Of a stretch of 55,712 nucleotides of DNA, positions 24,578 to 34,435 are shown piece by piece. Origin of the DNA: Acidimicrobiales bacterium. GTDB lineage: Bacteria; Actinomycetota; Acidimicrobiia; Acidimicrobiales; Iamiaceae. Position numbers and translations under genes: made by a program. The notes under the pieces are model-generated. The model saw only the letters and a program-made list of their open reading frames with translations. It was not told the origin of the DNA and did not search any database. Numbering within the stretch: the stretch's first letter is position 1; every line of letters starts with the position of its first letter. The stretch is taken from NCBI GenBank assembly GCA_020439505.1, contig JAGQSO010000144.1, forward strand, positions 1-55,712, written 5' to 3'.

Positions 24578-26182
24578 TCAGCCGCGCCGGCGGGCGTCGT
24601 CGGCGGGTAGCAGGGCGGGGGCGAAGAGCCCGGACGCTATCGGTGCACCGGCCCCGACCGGGGCTTCGGGTGCCGCTTCCAGGACGCCCTTGGACAGGGT
24701 GACCGGCACGGGGACCGGGTATTCACCGGTGAAGCAGGCATCGCAGAAACCGGCGCCGGAGGTACCGGTGGAAGCCACGAGGCGATCCAGGGTGATGAAC
24801 GCCAAGCTGTCGACGTCGAGATAGTCCCTGATCTCCTCGACGGTGAGGTTGGCGGCCAGCAGCTCGCTTCGGCGTCCGGTGTCGATGCCGTAGAAGCAGG
24901 ACCACTTGATCGGCGGTGAGGTCAGGCGGAGGTGGACCTCCTTGACCCCGGCCTCCCGCAGCATCTTCACCAGTTGCTTCTGGGTGGTACCGCGAACCAC
25001 CGAGTCATCGACCACCACCACCCGCTTGCCGGCCAAGTTCTCGCGCAGCGGGTTGAGCTTCATCCTCACACCCAGCGCCCGCATCTCCTGGCTGGGCGCG
25101 ATGAAGGTGCGCCCGATGTAGCGGTTCTTGACCAGCCCCTGGCCGTAAGGGATCCCACTGGCCCTCGCGTAACCCTCGGCGGCGGGCAACCCCGACTCTG
25201 GCACCCCCATGACCATGTCGGCTTCCACCGGAGCCTGTTCGGCCAGCAGCTCACCCTGGCGGACCCTGGCGTGATGGACGCTACGGCCGTACAGCCGGGT
25301 GTCGGGGCGGGCGAAGTACACGAACTCGAAGATGCACAACGAAGGGTTGAGCCGCTCGCTCGGGAACGGCCGCCGCGACGTCACCCCCGACTCGTCGATG
25401 ATCACCATCTCGCCCGGCTCCACCTCCCGCACGAAATGCGCACCCACGACATCCAGGGCCGGCGACTCGGACGCCATCACCCATCCGCCTTCGAGACGAC
25501 CGAGGCAGAGCGGACGGAAGCCGTTGGGGTCACGGACCCCGATCACTCGCTGCTCGTCCATGAAGATCAACGAGAAGGCACCCTCCAGCCGGGGAAGGAC
25601 GGCGGCGACCGCGGCGTCGAGGGTGGCGCCGGCCTCGGCCGGGTCCGTGTCCACGTCCGAGCCCGACGCGGGGTGAGCCGCTGTCGACGCCATTCGCTCG
25701 AGCTCGCCCGCCACCAACTCGGCCACCAGGTCGCTGTCGCTCGCCACGGTGCCCTCGAGCATCCCGGCCTCCTCGGCCAGCTCCGCGGTGTTGACGAGGT
25801 TTCCGTTGTGGCCCAGGGCGAACTGGGTTTCACCCACACCCCGGTACACGGGTTGCGCGTTGCGCCACGTACTCGAACCGGTGGTGGAATACCGCGTATG
25901 GCCGATGGCGAGATGGCCGGTCAGGGGAGCCAGCGTCCTGTCGTCGAACACATGGGACACGAGCCCCATGTCCTTGACCACCGTCACCTGCTCGCCGTCG
26001 CTGACGGCCATGCCCGCCGACTCCTGGCCGCGGTGCTGGAGGGCGTACAGCCCCAGGTACGTCAGGTGGGCGACTGGCTGGCCCGGCGCGTAGACGCCGA
26101 AGACCCCGCACGCCTCCTTGGGCGAGTCGTCGTCGGGGTCGCGGACGGTGACCTCGCTCACCCCGTCATTGTCGCACGGCAC
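24578..26182 (-). CDS. purF: Amidophosphoribosyltransferase
   Basis: First committed purine step, making phosphoribosylamine from PRPP and glutamine. The protein has about 530 residues. A short propeptide-like N-terminus precedes CGVFGVYAPG, whose first cysteine is the expected N-terminal nucleophile after processing. RYSTTGSSTWRNAQP and LGHNGNLVN belong to the glutaminase domain. The PRPP motif VVVVDDSVVRGTTQ lies in the C-terminal domain. The start is uncertain: the frame opens at 26182, but a GTG at 26161 gives a shorter leader. It is upstream of purM and divergent from a dus gene. Confidence 0.95.
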   Translation of the reverse strand: MPCDNDGVSEVTVRDPDDDSPKEACGVFGVYAPGQPVAHLTYLGLYALQHRGQESAGMAVSDGEQVTVVKDMGLVSHVFDDRTLAPLTGHLAIGHTRYSTTGSSTWRNAQPVYRGVGETQFALGHNGNLVNTAELAEEAGMLEGTVASDSDLVAELVAGELERMASTAAHPASGSDVDTDPAEAGATLDAAVAAVLPRLEGAFSLIFMDEQRVIGVRDPNGFRPLCLGRLEGGWVMASESPALDVVGAHFVREVEPGEMVIIDESGVTSRRPFPSERLNPSLCIFEFVYFARPDTRLYGRSVHHARVRQGELLAEQAPVEADMVMGVPESGLPAAEGYARASGIPYGQGLVKNRYIGRTFIAPSQEMRALGVRMKLNPLRENLAGKRVVVVDDSVVRGTTQKQLVKMLREAGVKEVHLRLTSPPIKWSCFYGIDTGRRSELLAANLTVEEIRDYLDVDSLAFITLDRLVASTGTSGAGFCDACFTGEYPVPVPVTLSKGVLEAAPEAPVGAGAPIASGLFAPALLPADDARRRG

Positions 26183-26283
26183 ACGGCCAACTCCACCAAT
26201 CTCGCGACCGGACCCGGGAACCGGGACCTGGGGGTGGCCCCGACGTGGGCCCGAAGCGGTCGAGCTGGCACCCTGGACAGGTC

Positions 26284-27447
26284 ATGGCTCGGGCTACACC
26301 ACCACCTTCCAACGAACCCCCGGAGCAGAAGCCGCTCGCGATCGGCCCCCTCGAGGTGTGGCCACCGGTCGTCCTTGCCCCGATGGCGGGGGTCACCAAC
26401 GCTCCGTTCCGCGACCTCTGCCGGTCCCACGGGGCCGGGTTGTACGTGAGCGAGATGATCTCGGCCCGCGGGATGGTCGAAGGCCACGAGAAGACCTTCC
26501 GCCTGGCCCGGTTCGGACCCACCGAGTCCCCCCGGTCCATCCAGCTCTACGGAACCGACCCGGCGGTCATGGGTTCCGCGGTCCGACGCCTCGTGAACGA
26601 GCTCGACGCCGAGCACGTCGACCTCAACTTCGGGTGCCCGGTTCGCAAGGTCACCCGACACGGAGGGGGAGCCGCCCTGCCGTGGCGAAGGCGGCTGTTC
26701 GGCGACGTGGTGGCCGCGGCGGTGCAGGCGGCAGGTGAGGTACCGGTGACGGTCAAGCTGCGCATCGGACTCGACGACGACCACACCACCCACCTAGATG
26801 CGGGGGTGATCGCCGAGCAGGTGGGTGCCGCGGCGGTGGCGTTGCACGCCCGTACTGCCGAACAGGCCTACTCCGGTCGCGCCCAGTGGTCAGCGATAGC
26901 CGAACTCAAGTCAGCCGTCTCGACCATCCCGGTGCTGGGCAATGGCGACATCTGGCTGGCCCGCGACGCGATCCGCATGATGAGCGAGACCGGATGCGAC
27001 GGTGTGGTCGTAGGTCGGGGGTGCCTGGGCCGACCATGGTTGTTCGCCGACCTGGCCGCCGCTTTCGAGGGTCGATCGGCCGACACGGCACCGAACCTGG
27101 GAGCGGTGGTGACGGTGATGGCCGATCACGCCCGGCGCCTTTGCGACTGGCACGGCGAGGTCACCGGGATCCGCGACATGCGAAAGCACGTCGGGTGGTA
27201 TCTCCAGGGCTACCCGGTCGGCCCCGCGGCTCGCCGTCGACTGGTCGAGGCCCATGATCTGGAGGCATTCGTCGCCTGCCTGTCCGAGATGGACCCGTCG
27301 ATCACCCTTCCCCCCGAAGCCGTCGGGCTCCCACGGGGTCACCAGCACGGTCCCAGGCCGGTGACGGTCCCGAGAGACTTCTGGGTCGATCGTGACGACC
27401 CCACCCCACTGGGAGCCGCGGCGGACCTCGCCGCCTCGGGTGGCTGA
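26284..27447 (+). CDS. dusB: tRNA-dihydrouridine synthase, DusB-like
   Basis: FMN enzyme that reduces uridines to dihydrouridine in tRNA D loops. It has 387 residues from the ATG at 26284; the earlier ATG at 26245 adds a short basic leader and is less likely. The FMN barrel opens with LAPMAGVTNAPFR. The active-site cysteine lies in LNFGCPVRKVTRHGGGAAL, where DusB enzymes have it. VTVKLRIGLDD, HARTAEQAYSG and PVLGNGDIW complete the barrel. The C-terminal helical tRNA-binding domain has MRKHVGWYLQGYP. Confidence 0.93.
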   Translation: MARATPPPSNEPPEQKPLAIGPLEVWPPVVLAPMAGVTNAPFRDLCRSHGAGLYVSEMISARGMVEGHEKTFRLARFGPTESPRSIQLYGTDPAVMGSAVRRLVNELDAEHVDLNFGCPVRKVTRHGGGAALPWRRRLFGDVVAAAVQAAGEVPVTVKLRIGLDDDHTTHLDAGVIAEQVGAAAVALHARTAEQAYSGRAQWSAIAELKSAVSTIPVLGNGDIWLARDAIRMMSETGCDGVVVGRGCLGRPWLFADLAAAFEGRSADTAPNLGAVVTVMADHARRLCDWHGEVTGIRDMRKHVGWYLQGYPVGPAARRRLVEAHDLEAFVACLSEMDPSITLPPEAVGLPRGHQHGPRPVTVPRDFWVDRDDPTPLGAAADLAASGG

Positions 27448-27462
27448 TCCCTTCATGGGATC
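27446..27462. terminator. Small hairpin at the dusB stop codon
   Basis: GATCCC (27446-27451) and GGGATC (27457-27462) pair perfectly around TTCAT, starting at the dusB stop codon and 35 bp from the end of the convergent GGDEF-EAL gene. It is short and lacks a T run, so terminator activity is only suggested. Confidence 0.35.
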
Positions 27463-27497
27463 TGGGACCTGGCGACAGCCAGCGCCGAAACCGATGG

Positions 27498-30098
27498 TCA
27501 GGGGGAAGAGCGGGTCCCCATCCAGTCCTCGAACTCCGCCGCCGGAATCGGCGGGCAGATGAGGTACCCCTGGGCGAGCGGACAGCCCAGGGCGCGGAGG
27601 GCCGCCATCTGGTTGGGGGTCTCCACCCCTTCGGCCACCGAAACGAAACCCAAGTCGCGGGCGAGCACCAGCGACGCCGACACGATGGCACGGTCCCGGC
27701 GCGAGCCGGTCTCCAGGTCTGCCACGAACGACCGGTCGATCTTGAGCACCTGCGCCATCGGGAACCGGCGCAGGTAGTCGAGCGAGGCGTAGCCGGTTCC
27801 GAAGTCGTCTATGGCCACCTGGATCCCGTGGGCACCCAATCTCCTCAGCGAGGCCAGTGTGGTCTCCTCCTCGGCGACCAGCGCGCTCTCGGTGATCTCG
27901 ATGAGCAACGAATCGCCGGTCAGGCCGTGACGGTTGACGGTCGAGGTGACCATCTCGACCAGGTCGGGGGAACCGATCTGACGGGCCGACAGGTTCACGC
28001 TCATGTGGGTACGAAGCGCCAACCCGCGCTGGCGCCACTCGCTCAGTTGTCGACAGGCTTCGTCCAGAACCCACCGATCGAGTTGGGTGATCAGACCGAT
28101 GTCCTCCGCGACGGCGATGAACTGGTCAGGGCTCACCAGTCCATGGCCCGGACGGCTCCAACGAACAAGCGCCTCGACCGCGACCACCGAGGCGTCCTCG
28201 AGGCTCACCACCGGCTGGTAGTGGAGCAATAGTTCCCCGGTGCTGAGGGCGGCCCTGAGGGCCCGCTCTAGCTCCAGTCGGCTCACCATGCGCTGGTGGA
28301 AGGCCACCTCGAAGACCGCGTGGCCCGCCCGGCCCTGGTCCTTGGCCCTGTACATGGCGACGTCGGCATCGCGGATCAACGACTGGGGTTCGAGATCACC
28401 TTCGGTCGCCATCGCCACACCGATGCTGGCCGAGACATGGATCTCGGACCCGCCGACCACCACCGGTTCAGCCAGGACACGGGCGAGCTCATCGGCCAGC
28501 CGAACGGCTCCCTCGCGGCCATCCACGCCTTGATGGACCACCACGAACTCATCGCCGCCGAACCGGCCGACCATCGCCCCGTCGGGAACGACCCGACGGA
28601 AACGCTTGGCCACCTGCTCGAGCAGCTGGTCCCCGACGCTGTGGCCGAGGCTGTCGTTGATCACCTTGAAGTTGTCCAGATCGACGAACAAGACCGCCAC
28701 GTCCTCACCGGTCCGGCTTGCCGTCCGCAGGGCTCGATCGACCCGGTCCATGATCAGGGTGCGGTTCGGTAGCCCGGTCAGGACGTCATGGGCCGCCTGG
28801 TGCTCGAGCCGGGCCTCGAACCGACGTCGTTCGACGGCGATCGACGCCAGGTCGCGCGCCTGGTCGAGAACGCTGACCTCATCTGGCGTCGGTGAACGGT
28901 CCTCGGCGACCATCACCGTGAGCATCCCGAGCTGATCGTTTCCCGAGGCGCCGATCATCGGGAAACACCAGCAGGCCTGGTACCCGGCGTCGATGACCGC
29001 CCCGAGCAGGTCCCAACGGCGGTCGGTTGTGATGCCGGTGAAGATCGCCAGCTCGGTTCCCCGAATGGCCACGCCCAGCTCGCTGTCCACCGGGTGCACG
29101 TTCAGCGCCTGGACGACCTCGGGTGCGAAGGCGACGTTGGCTGGATGTCGGATCACGCCGTCGGGATCCATGGTCGCCACCGAGACCACCGCGCCGGCCA
29201 CGTGTCGTTCCACCATCGCGGCGATACGGGCCAAGGTGACATCCAGATCGACGCCACGGGCGATCCCGTCGAGGACGGCAGCCTGCTCGGCCGCCCTCGC
29301 CCCCGCCACCACACGCTCGGTCACGTCACGGGCGTTGAGCACGATGCCACCGACGTCGGGGTCGTCGACCAGGTTGCTCCCCAGGATCTCGAGGTTCCGG
29401 TAGGTCCCGTCCGTCGCCAGCACCCGGAACTCGAAGGGAACTCCGTCCAGGGCTCCCGGGTCCTCGACGGCGAGCTGAAGGCTCTCGCGGGCCACCTCGA
29501 TGTCGTCGGGATGGATCAGGTCGAACACGACGATTCCCTGGGCCTCGTGGGGGATCCCGAGGATCCTCTCCACCGACGGACTGGCGTAGGTGACCAGGCC
29601 GTCGACGTCGACCAACACCACCAGGTCCGATGAGAACTGAACCAGGGCGCGGTAGCGGGCCTCGGCCCGCAATCGAGCATCGTCGGCGGCGACGCGTTCG
29701 GTGCTGTCGCGGGCCACGGTGACGAGGCCGCCGATCACCGGATCAGAGATCCGGTTGGTCACTATCGATTCCATCTGGCGTACGCGCCCGTCCTTGGTCC
29801 TCAGGTTCAGACCGAACGGACCGTGGGTCCCCGGAGCCGCCGCCACCGCCGCGAACACGTCGTCGAAGTCCTCGTGGTGCTCCAGCGCCATGAAGTCAGC
29901 GATGGGCTGGCCCAGGATTTCTCCGGTCTCCCAACCGAGTTGTGAGGTGATCGACGGGCTGCAGTAGGTGATGATGCCGTCGGCATCGATGATGGTGACC
30001 ACCTCGGAAACCAGCTCGATCAACAGATGCCGGGGGTCCAGCGAAGGGGGCACCATGGGGCTGTCGTTCATCTCTTCAGACGTCGGCTGCACTGCCAT
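27498..30098 (-). CDS. PAS-PAS-GAF-GGDEF-EAL cyclic-di-GMP signalling protein
   Basis: An 866-residue soluble regulator from the ATG at 30098, with AGGAGA nine bases upstream; the frame's earlier start at 30152 lacks this. Two PAS domains (about residues 25-145 and 150-275) precede a GAF domain (about 280-430), then GGDEF and EAL domains. The diguanylate cyclase site RFGGDEF is canonical, and I see no RxxD inhibitory site at the usual place before it. The EAL domain has VEALVRW, DDFGTGYASLDYLRR and EGVET, so phosphodiesterase activity is also plausible. No membrane helices are seen. It separates purL from the dus/purF genes and has no evident functional link to purines. Confidence 0.92.
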   Translation of the reverse strand: MAVQPTSEEMNDSPMVPPSLDPRHLLIELVSEVVTIIDADGIITYCSPSITSQLGWETGEILGQPIADFMALEHHEDFDDVFAAVAAAPGTHGPFGLNLRTKDGRVRQMESIVTNRISDPVIGGLVTVARDSTERVAADDARLRAEARYRALVQFSSDLVVLVDVDGLVTYASPSVERILGIPHEAQGIVVFDLIHPDDIEVARESLQLAVEDPGALDGVPFEFRVLATDGTYRNLEILGSNLVDDPDVGGIVLNARDVTERVVAGARAAEQAAVLDGIARGVDLDVTLARIAAMVERHVAGAVVSVATMDPDGVIRHPANVAFAPEVVQALNVHPVDSELGVAIRGTELAIFTGITTDRRWDLLGAVIDAGYQACWCFPMIGASGNDQLGMLTVMVAEDRSPTPDEVSVLDQARDLASIAVERRRFEARLEHQAAHDVLTGLPNRTLIMDRVDRALRTASRTGEDVAVLFVDLDNFKVINDSLGHSVGDQLLEQVAKRFRRVVPDGAMVGRFGGDEFVVVHQGVDGREGAVRLADELARVLAEPVVVGGSEIHVSASIGVAMATEGDLEPQSLIRDADVAMYRAKDQGRAGHAVFEVAFHQRMVSRLELERALRAALSTGELLLHYQPVVSLEDASVVAVEALVRWSRPGHGLVSPDQFIAVAEDIGLITQLDRWVLDEACRQLSEWRQRGLALRTHMSVNLSARQIGSPDLVEMVTSTVNRHGLTGDSLLIEITESALVAEEETTLASLRRLGAHGIQVAIDDFGTGYASLDYLRRFPMAQVLKIDRSFVADLETGSRRDRAIVSASLVLARDLGFVSVAEGVETPNQMAALRALGCPLAQGYLICPPIPAAEFEDWMGTRSSP

Positions 30099-30233
30099 CG
30101 ATGTGGATCTCCTGACACGATCGTGACATTGTGCCAGCAACCCGCCACCCACCAGAGGTCGCTCGATCTGGTCGGCGTTCAGGCGGTCCCGTGCTCTGGG
30201 CCGGAATGTACCGACTCTCGGGGGATCAAACGC

Positions 30234-32513
30234 TCAGGCCTGGCTGGTTCCTTCGCCGAGGGCGACGGGCAGGCGGTCCCGCCAAGTGGTGGTGATCTGA
30301 TCCATCGGCGAGTTGATCCAGGTTCCTTCCGGCCCGGCGATCGTCAGGCGGGTACCGCCGGCGACACCAAGTCGAACCACCGGGACTGCCGCGTCTGCGA
30401 TCTCGGCAAGGACGAGGTCGACGACGGAAGGGTCCACCGCTACCACGACTCGGGGCGGCAGCTCAGCGAACAGGTAGGCCACCGAAGGAACCACATCGAC
30501 GCTCGCGCCGACTCCCGACCGGACGGCCATCTCGGCCAAGGCGACCGCCAACCCTCCAGTGGAGACATCGTGAACCCCGCTGATTCGACCCTCGACGACC
30601 AGGTTCCGAACCAGATCGGCGAGGGCCGACACCGAAGCGGGATTTAGGTCGGGGAGGTGACCACCGCGGTGTCCGTCCCGCCATACCGCAGCGGAACCAG
30701 CCAGGCTCGGTGTCGGCCCACCCAGGTCGTCGCCGAGCAGGAGCAGGACGTCACCCTCGGCTTGGCCGATCCCGGGTGGACGTCGCTCGAGTTGGTCGAC
30801 CACCCCGAGCAGACCCACGACCGGCGTGGGGTCGATGTTCGTGCCCTTGGACTCGTTGTAGAGGCTGACGTTGCCTCCGACCACGGGAAGTCCGAACGCC
30901 CGGCAAGCATCGGCCATTCCGTCGATCGACTCGGAGAGCTGCCACATGACCTCGGGGTGTTCGGGGTTCCCGAAGTTGAGGCAGTTGACCACCGCTATGG
31001 GGCGTGCGCCCACGCAGGCCAGGTTGATGATCGATTCAGCGACGGTGTGGGCCGTACCGAGACGGGGGTCCACCGCACACCAGCGGTGGTTGCCGTCGGT
31101 GGTCAGAGCCAGCCCGCGGCCGGTGTCGGTACCGGTGGTGGGGTGCTTCAGGCGCAGCACCACCGCGTCCCCTCCGGGCCCTTCGACCGTGTTCAGGAAC
31201 AGCTGGTGGTCGTACTGGGACGACACCCACGAGGTGTCATAGAGGAGGTCCGACAGGACGGCTCCAGCGTCTAGCGGGACCGGGGGCTCCTCGGCCTGCA
31301 ACCGAGCTCGGTCCTCGGGCTCTCGCCGCGGACGGTCGTAGAGAGGAGCGGCGTCGTGGAGGCTGGCGGCGGGCACCTCGGCGAGAACTTCGCCATCGAA
31401 ACCGTCGACGATCCGCAGGATGCCCACGCCCTGGGCGTCAGGGGCGGTGACCCGCCCCACCACCGTCGCGGCAACGTCCCAACGCTCACAAAGGCGCATG
31501 ACCTCGGACAGACCGTCGGGAGTGACGATCGCCAGCATCCGTTCCTGGGACTCCGATGTCATCACCTCGAAGGGCTCCATCCCCGACTCGCGTCGCGGGA
31601 CGGCGGACACGTCGAAGTCCATCCCCACTCCGCCCCGAGAGGCGGTCTCGCTGGCGGCACAGGTGAGCCCGGCACCACCGAGATCCTGGATGCCAACCAC
31701 CAACCCGGCGTCGAGCAGGGCCAGGCACGCTTCGATCAGCCGCTTCTCCTCGAACGGATCACCAACCTGGACGGCCGGACGCTTGTCCTCGCTACCCTCG
31801 TCGAAGCCGGCCGACGCCAGGACGCTCACGCCGCCGATGCCGTCCCGGCCGGTCGAAGAACCCAGCAGGACCGCCAGGTTCCCCTCGCCCGAAGCCTGGC
31901 CCAGGACCAGACGATCCACCGGCATCAGGCCAAGGCACAACACGTTGACCAGAGGGTTTCCCTGGTAACAGGAATCGAACACCACCTCGCCGCCGACGGT
32001 GGGAACGCCGACCGAATTCCCGTATCCGGAGATGCCCGACACCACGCCCTCTGCCACCCACCGGCTGCGGGGATCTGACAAAGGACCGAACCGCAGAGGG
32101 TCCATCAAGGCGATCGGCCGGGCCCCCATCGTGAATATGTCGCGCAGGATCCCCCCGGCCCCGGTCGCCGCCCCTTGATAAGGCTCGATGTAGGAGGGGT
32201 GATTGTGGCTTTCAATGCGAATAGCGGCCGCAATTCCGTCGCCGACGTCCATGACCCCGGCGTTCTCTCCCGGACCGACGAGCACGCCCTCACCCTGGGT
32301 CGGAAGTCGCTTCAGGTGGATCCGCGACGACTTGTATGAGCAGTGCTCGGACCACATCACCGAGTACATGGACAGCTCGAGGCGGTTCGGGTCGCGTCCG
32401 AGGATGCCGCGAATGTCGTCGAGCTCGGAGTCGGTGAGTCCCAGGGCCCGGTGGATCGGCGTACCGTCCGGAGCGGCGTCGGCGGCGGGCACTGAAGACG
32501 GATTGTCGGTCAC
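30234..32513 (-). CDS. purL: Phosphoribosylformylglycinamidine synthase, small PurL type
   Basis: Synthetase subunit converting FGAR to FGAM with ammonia from PurQ, bridged by PurS. The protein has 759 residues, the size of small PurL proteins that need separate PurQ and PurS, both encoded just upstream. Visible family segments are [20 protein letters not shown] near the N-terminus, [22 protein letters not shown], the ATP-site [12 protein letters not shown], and [17 protein letters not shown] in the second half. It is separated from purQ by a plus-strand gene, so it likely has its own promoter. Confidence 0.96.
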   Translation of the reverse strand: MTDNPSSVPAADAAPDGTPIHRALGLTDSELDDIRGILGRDPNRLELSMYSVMWSEHCSYKSSRIHLKRLPTQGEGVLVGPGENAGVMDVGDGIAAAIRIESHNHPSYIEPYQGAATGAGGILRDIFTMGARPIALMDPLRFGPLSDPRSRWVAEGVVSGISGYGNSVGVPTVGGEVVFDSCYQGNPLVNVLCLGLMPVDRLVLGQASGEGNLAVLLGSSTGRDGIGGVSVLASAGFDEGSEDKRPAVQVGDPFEEKRLIEACLALLDAGLVVGIQDLGGAGLTCAASETASRGGVGMDFDVSAVPRRESGMEPFEVMTSESQERMLAIVTPDGLSEVMRLCERWDVAATVVGRVTAPDAQGVGILRIVDGFDGEVLAEVPAASLHDAAPLYDRPRREPEDRARLQAEEPPVPLDAGAVLSDLLYDTSWVSSQYDHQLFLNTVEGPGGDAVVLRLKHPTTGTDTGRGLALTTDGNHRWCAVDPRLGTAHTVAESIINLACVGARPIAVVNCLNFGNPEHPEVMWQLSESIDGMADACRAFGLPVVGGNVSLYNESKGTNIDPTPVVGLLGVVDQLERRPPGIGQAEGDVLLLLGDDLGGPTPSLAGSAAVWRDGHRGGHLPDLNPASVSALADLVRNLVVEGRISGVHDVSTGGLAVALAEMAVRSGVGASVDVVPSVAYLFAELPPRVVVAVDPSVVDLVLAEIADAAVPVVRLGVAGGTRLTIAGPEGTWINSPMDQITTTWRDRLPVALGEGTSQA

Positions 32514-32748
32514 GGCTGGGAGGCTACCGGCGCGTTCGTTCCCGGGTCAGGTCCGCAGGCCCGGCCCGTTGATCGCCTGGGTCCGCTCGCCTCCCAAGGA
32601 GGATGAACCGCCATTCGCCGTGATGTTTGTTTCGGTTCCATCAGAAGTAATACGCCTTGGCTCGGGCTTTCCCGCTCGAACTGGCCGAGCGGGTGGAAGG
32701 TTGTCGCGATTTGATCATCTCCAAGGAGGCGAAGGGAGAGACGAACAG

Positions 32749-32777
32749 TTGCTTTAACGCACTTGGGTCCATAGATT
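32749..32777 (+). promoter_or_regulatory. Candidate leaderless promoter of the 195-residue wHTH gene
   Basis: TTGCTT (32749-32754), a 17-bp spacer and TAGATT (32772-32777) form a good -35/-10 pair on the plus strand. The ATG lies seven bases after the -10 box, so the transcript would start at or next to the start codon. No ribosome site is present, which supports leaderless translation. The rest of the 271-bp gap to purL shows no gene. Confidence 0.6.
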
Positions 32778-32784
32778 CCCATGC

Positions 32785-33372
32785 ATGGCTTCCAAGAAAA
32801 CCGAAGATGCAATCCGTACATATCTCAACTCCCTCGGCCGGCCCGACCGTCCAGTCGTTGACCGTGAGGCGGTCAACGCGCTGAAACAACAGATCAAGGC
32901 AGAGTCCGATCCCATCGAGAAGGCAAAGCTGATCTCGGCCCGCGACCGCGAGATGCTCGGGCACATGCCTGACCGCTCGGCGGAGCAGGCGGCGTTCGTG
33001 GAAGCAGCGCTGGCCTGGTCCGAGGAAGCCGGAGTCACCGGAGACGCCCTCGCGGAGATGGGGGTTCCGGTGTCTGTGCTGCGCCAAGCCGGTTTCGACG
33101 TCGTCGCCAAGGCCCGTCCGCAGGGCCGTGCCGTCCGCGCGTCGAGTGGCCAGCGATCCCCCGCGATCCCCCTCGACGACGTCGCCGCCGCCGCCCGCAA
33201 GCTGGGATCGGGGTGGAAGCTCTCGGACCTGGCCGCGGTGTTGCAGCGCGAACCCATGACCGTTCGCAACTACATCAACAAGCTGGTCGAGCAGCGGGTC
33301 ATCGCCGATCTGGGCGACGACCCCCGCCACGGCGGCCGAGGCCGTGCTCCCAAGATCTACGGGATGGCCTGA
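32785..33372 (+). CDS. Winged-helix protein of unknown function
   Basis: A 195-residue cytosolic protein inserted between purL and purQ on the opposite strand. The N-terminal 70 residues are helical and charged (TEDAIRTYLNSLG, EAVNALKQQIKAESDPIEKA). The C-terminal 50 residues look like a winged helix: WKLSDLAAVLQREPMTVRNY is the helix-turn-helix and the glycine-rich tail GGRGRAPKIYGMA the wing. The pattern recalls small conserved actinobacterial proteins that predict DNA binding; I do not recognise a named family. It has its own probable leaderless promoter and a strong terminator. A role in local purine regulation is possible but unsupported. Confidence 0.7.
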   Translation: MASKKTEDAIRTYLNSLGRPDRPVVDREAVNALKQQIKAESDPIEKAKLISARDREMLGHMPDRSAEQAAFVEAALAWSEEAGVTGDALAEMGVPVSVLRQAGFDVVAKARPQGRAVRASSGQRSPAIPLDDVAAAARKLGSGWKLSDLAAVLQREPMTVRNYINKLVEQRVIADLGDDPRHGGRGRAPKIYGMA

Positions 33373-33387
33373 AGGCGCGAAGGGCGT

Positions 33388-33429
33388 CCCTGACTCCCAC
33401 GATGCAAACGCAACGCGTGGGGGTCAGGG
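33388..33429. terminator. Strong bidirectional hairpin between the wHTH gene and purQ
   Basis: CCCTGACTCCCACG (33388-33401) pairs with CGTGGGGGTCAGGG (33416-33429): fourteen pairs with one T-G, and a 14-nt loop. It lies between two convergent stop codons. No T run is present, as is common in high-GC genomes. Confidence 0.7.
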
Positions 33430-33446
33430 GCTACCCAGCCGATCCG

Positions 33447-34124
33447 TCAGGCCGGGATCGACGCCGCCGAACGGATGAACGACCCGAGCAGGCTCAAGCC
33501 ATCGGCCGAGCCGAGCAGCTCACTAATGGCGCGCTCGGGATGGGGCATCAGACCGACGACGTTGCGTCCCTCGTTGACCACACCGGCGATGTCATCAACT
33601 GAGCCGTTGGGGTTGTCGACGTAGCGCAGCACGATCCGATCCTGGTCACGAAGCTCGGCCAGGACCTCGGGTGAGCAGGTGTAGTTCCCCTCGAAATGGT
33701 TGATCGGGACCCGCAACACCGACCCCACCTCGACATCGCCGGTCAGGACCGAATTCGAGGTCTCCACCCGCAACCCGACGGTCGTGCACAGGAACTTCAG
33801 GCCCCGGTTCTTCTGCAACGCACCGGGCAGAAGTCCCGCCTCGGTCAGGACTTGGAAGCCGTTGCAGATGCCCAATACCGGGCCACCGGCGGCCGCATGT
33901 TCCCTGACCGCGTCCATGACCGGGGAGAATCGGGCGATCGCGCCGGGGCGCAGGTAGTCACCGTGGGCGAATCCTCCCGGGATCACGACGGCGTCGACAC
34001 CGCTGATGGTTCGATCGCCGTGCCAACAGATCTCCGCCTGCCCGCCGAGTTGGGTGACGGCCTCCATCACGTCGAACTCGCAGTTCGAGCCGGGGAACAG
34101 CACAACCCCGACCCGGGCGGTCAT
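33447..34124 (-). CDS. purQ: FGAM synthase glutaminase subunit
   Basis: Class I glutamine amidotransferase supplying ammonia to PurL, 225 residues. The nucleophile elbow is VLGICNGFQVL, and the His-Glu dyad lies in GLMPHPERAISEL. FPGSNCEFDVMEAV at the start is typical. Its ATG overlaps the purS stop (ATGA), so PurS and PurQ are made in a coupled fashion, as expected for a complex with PurL. Confidence 0.96.
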   Translation of the reverse strand: MTARVGVVLFPGSNCEFDVMEAVTQLGGQAEICWHGDRTISGVDAVVIPGGFAHGDYLRPGAIARFSPVMDAVREHAAAGGPVLGICNGFQVLTEAGLLPGALQKNRGLKFLCTTVGLRVETSNSVLTGDVEVGSVLRVPINHFEGNYTCSPEVLAELRDQDRIVLRYVDNPNGSVDDIAGVVNEGRNVVGLMPHPERAISELLGSADGLSLLGSFIRSAASIPA

Positions 34125-34387
34125 CGGGCAACCTCATCGGCGACGACCACCGTCACCTCGGACGTCTCGATCACCGGGTTGGTGAGGAAACGGGCGCACA
34201 GGTCGTTGACCTCGGCGGTGGCGGCGGTCAGATCCTCGGACTCGAGTTCGAAACGGATCTGCTTGCCGACTCGAACTCCACTGACCCCATCGAAACCGAG
34301 GTGGGGAAGAGACCGTTCGATGGTGGCTCCCTGAGGGTCGGCCACCCCCTCACGAAGCGAGACGTCGACTTGGACCAGGAAGCGCAT
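34121..34387 (-). CDS. purS: FGAM synthase subunit PurS
   Basis: An 88-residue protein that links PurQ to PurL and passes ammonia between them. The family pattern is visible: VDVSLREGVADPQGATIERSL, then GFDGVSGVRVGKQIRFEL, then DLCARFLTNPVIE. Length is normal. It is followed by purQ with a 4-bp overlap and preceded by purC 48 bp away. Confidence 0.95.
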   Translation of the reverse strand: MRFLVQVDVSLREGVADPQGATIERSLPHLGFDGVSGVRVGKQIRFELESEDLTAATAEVNDLCARFLTNPVIETSEVTVVVADEVAR

Positions 34388-34435
34388 GACCCCATCGTCG
34401 CACAGCCCCCCGCCGGGACCGAACCCGACAGCGGG

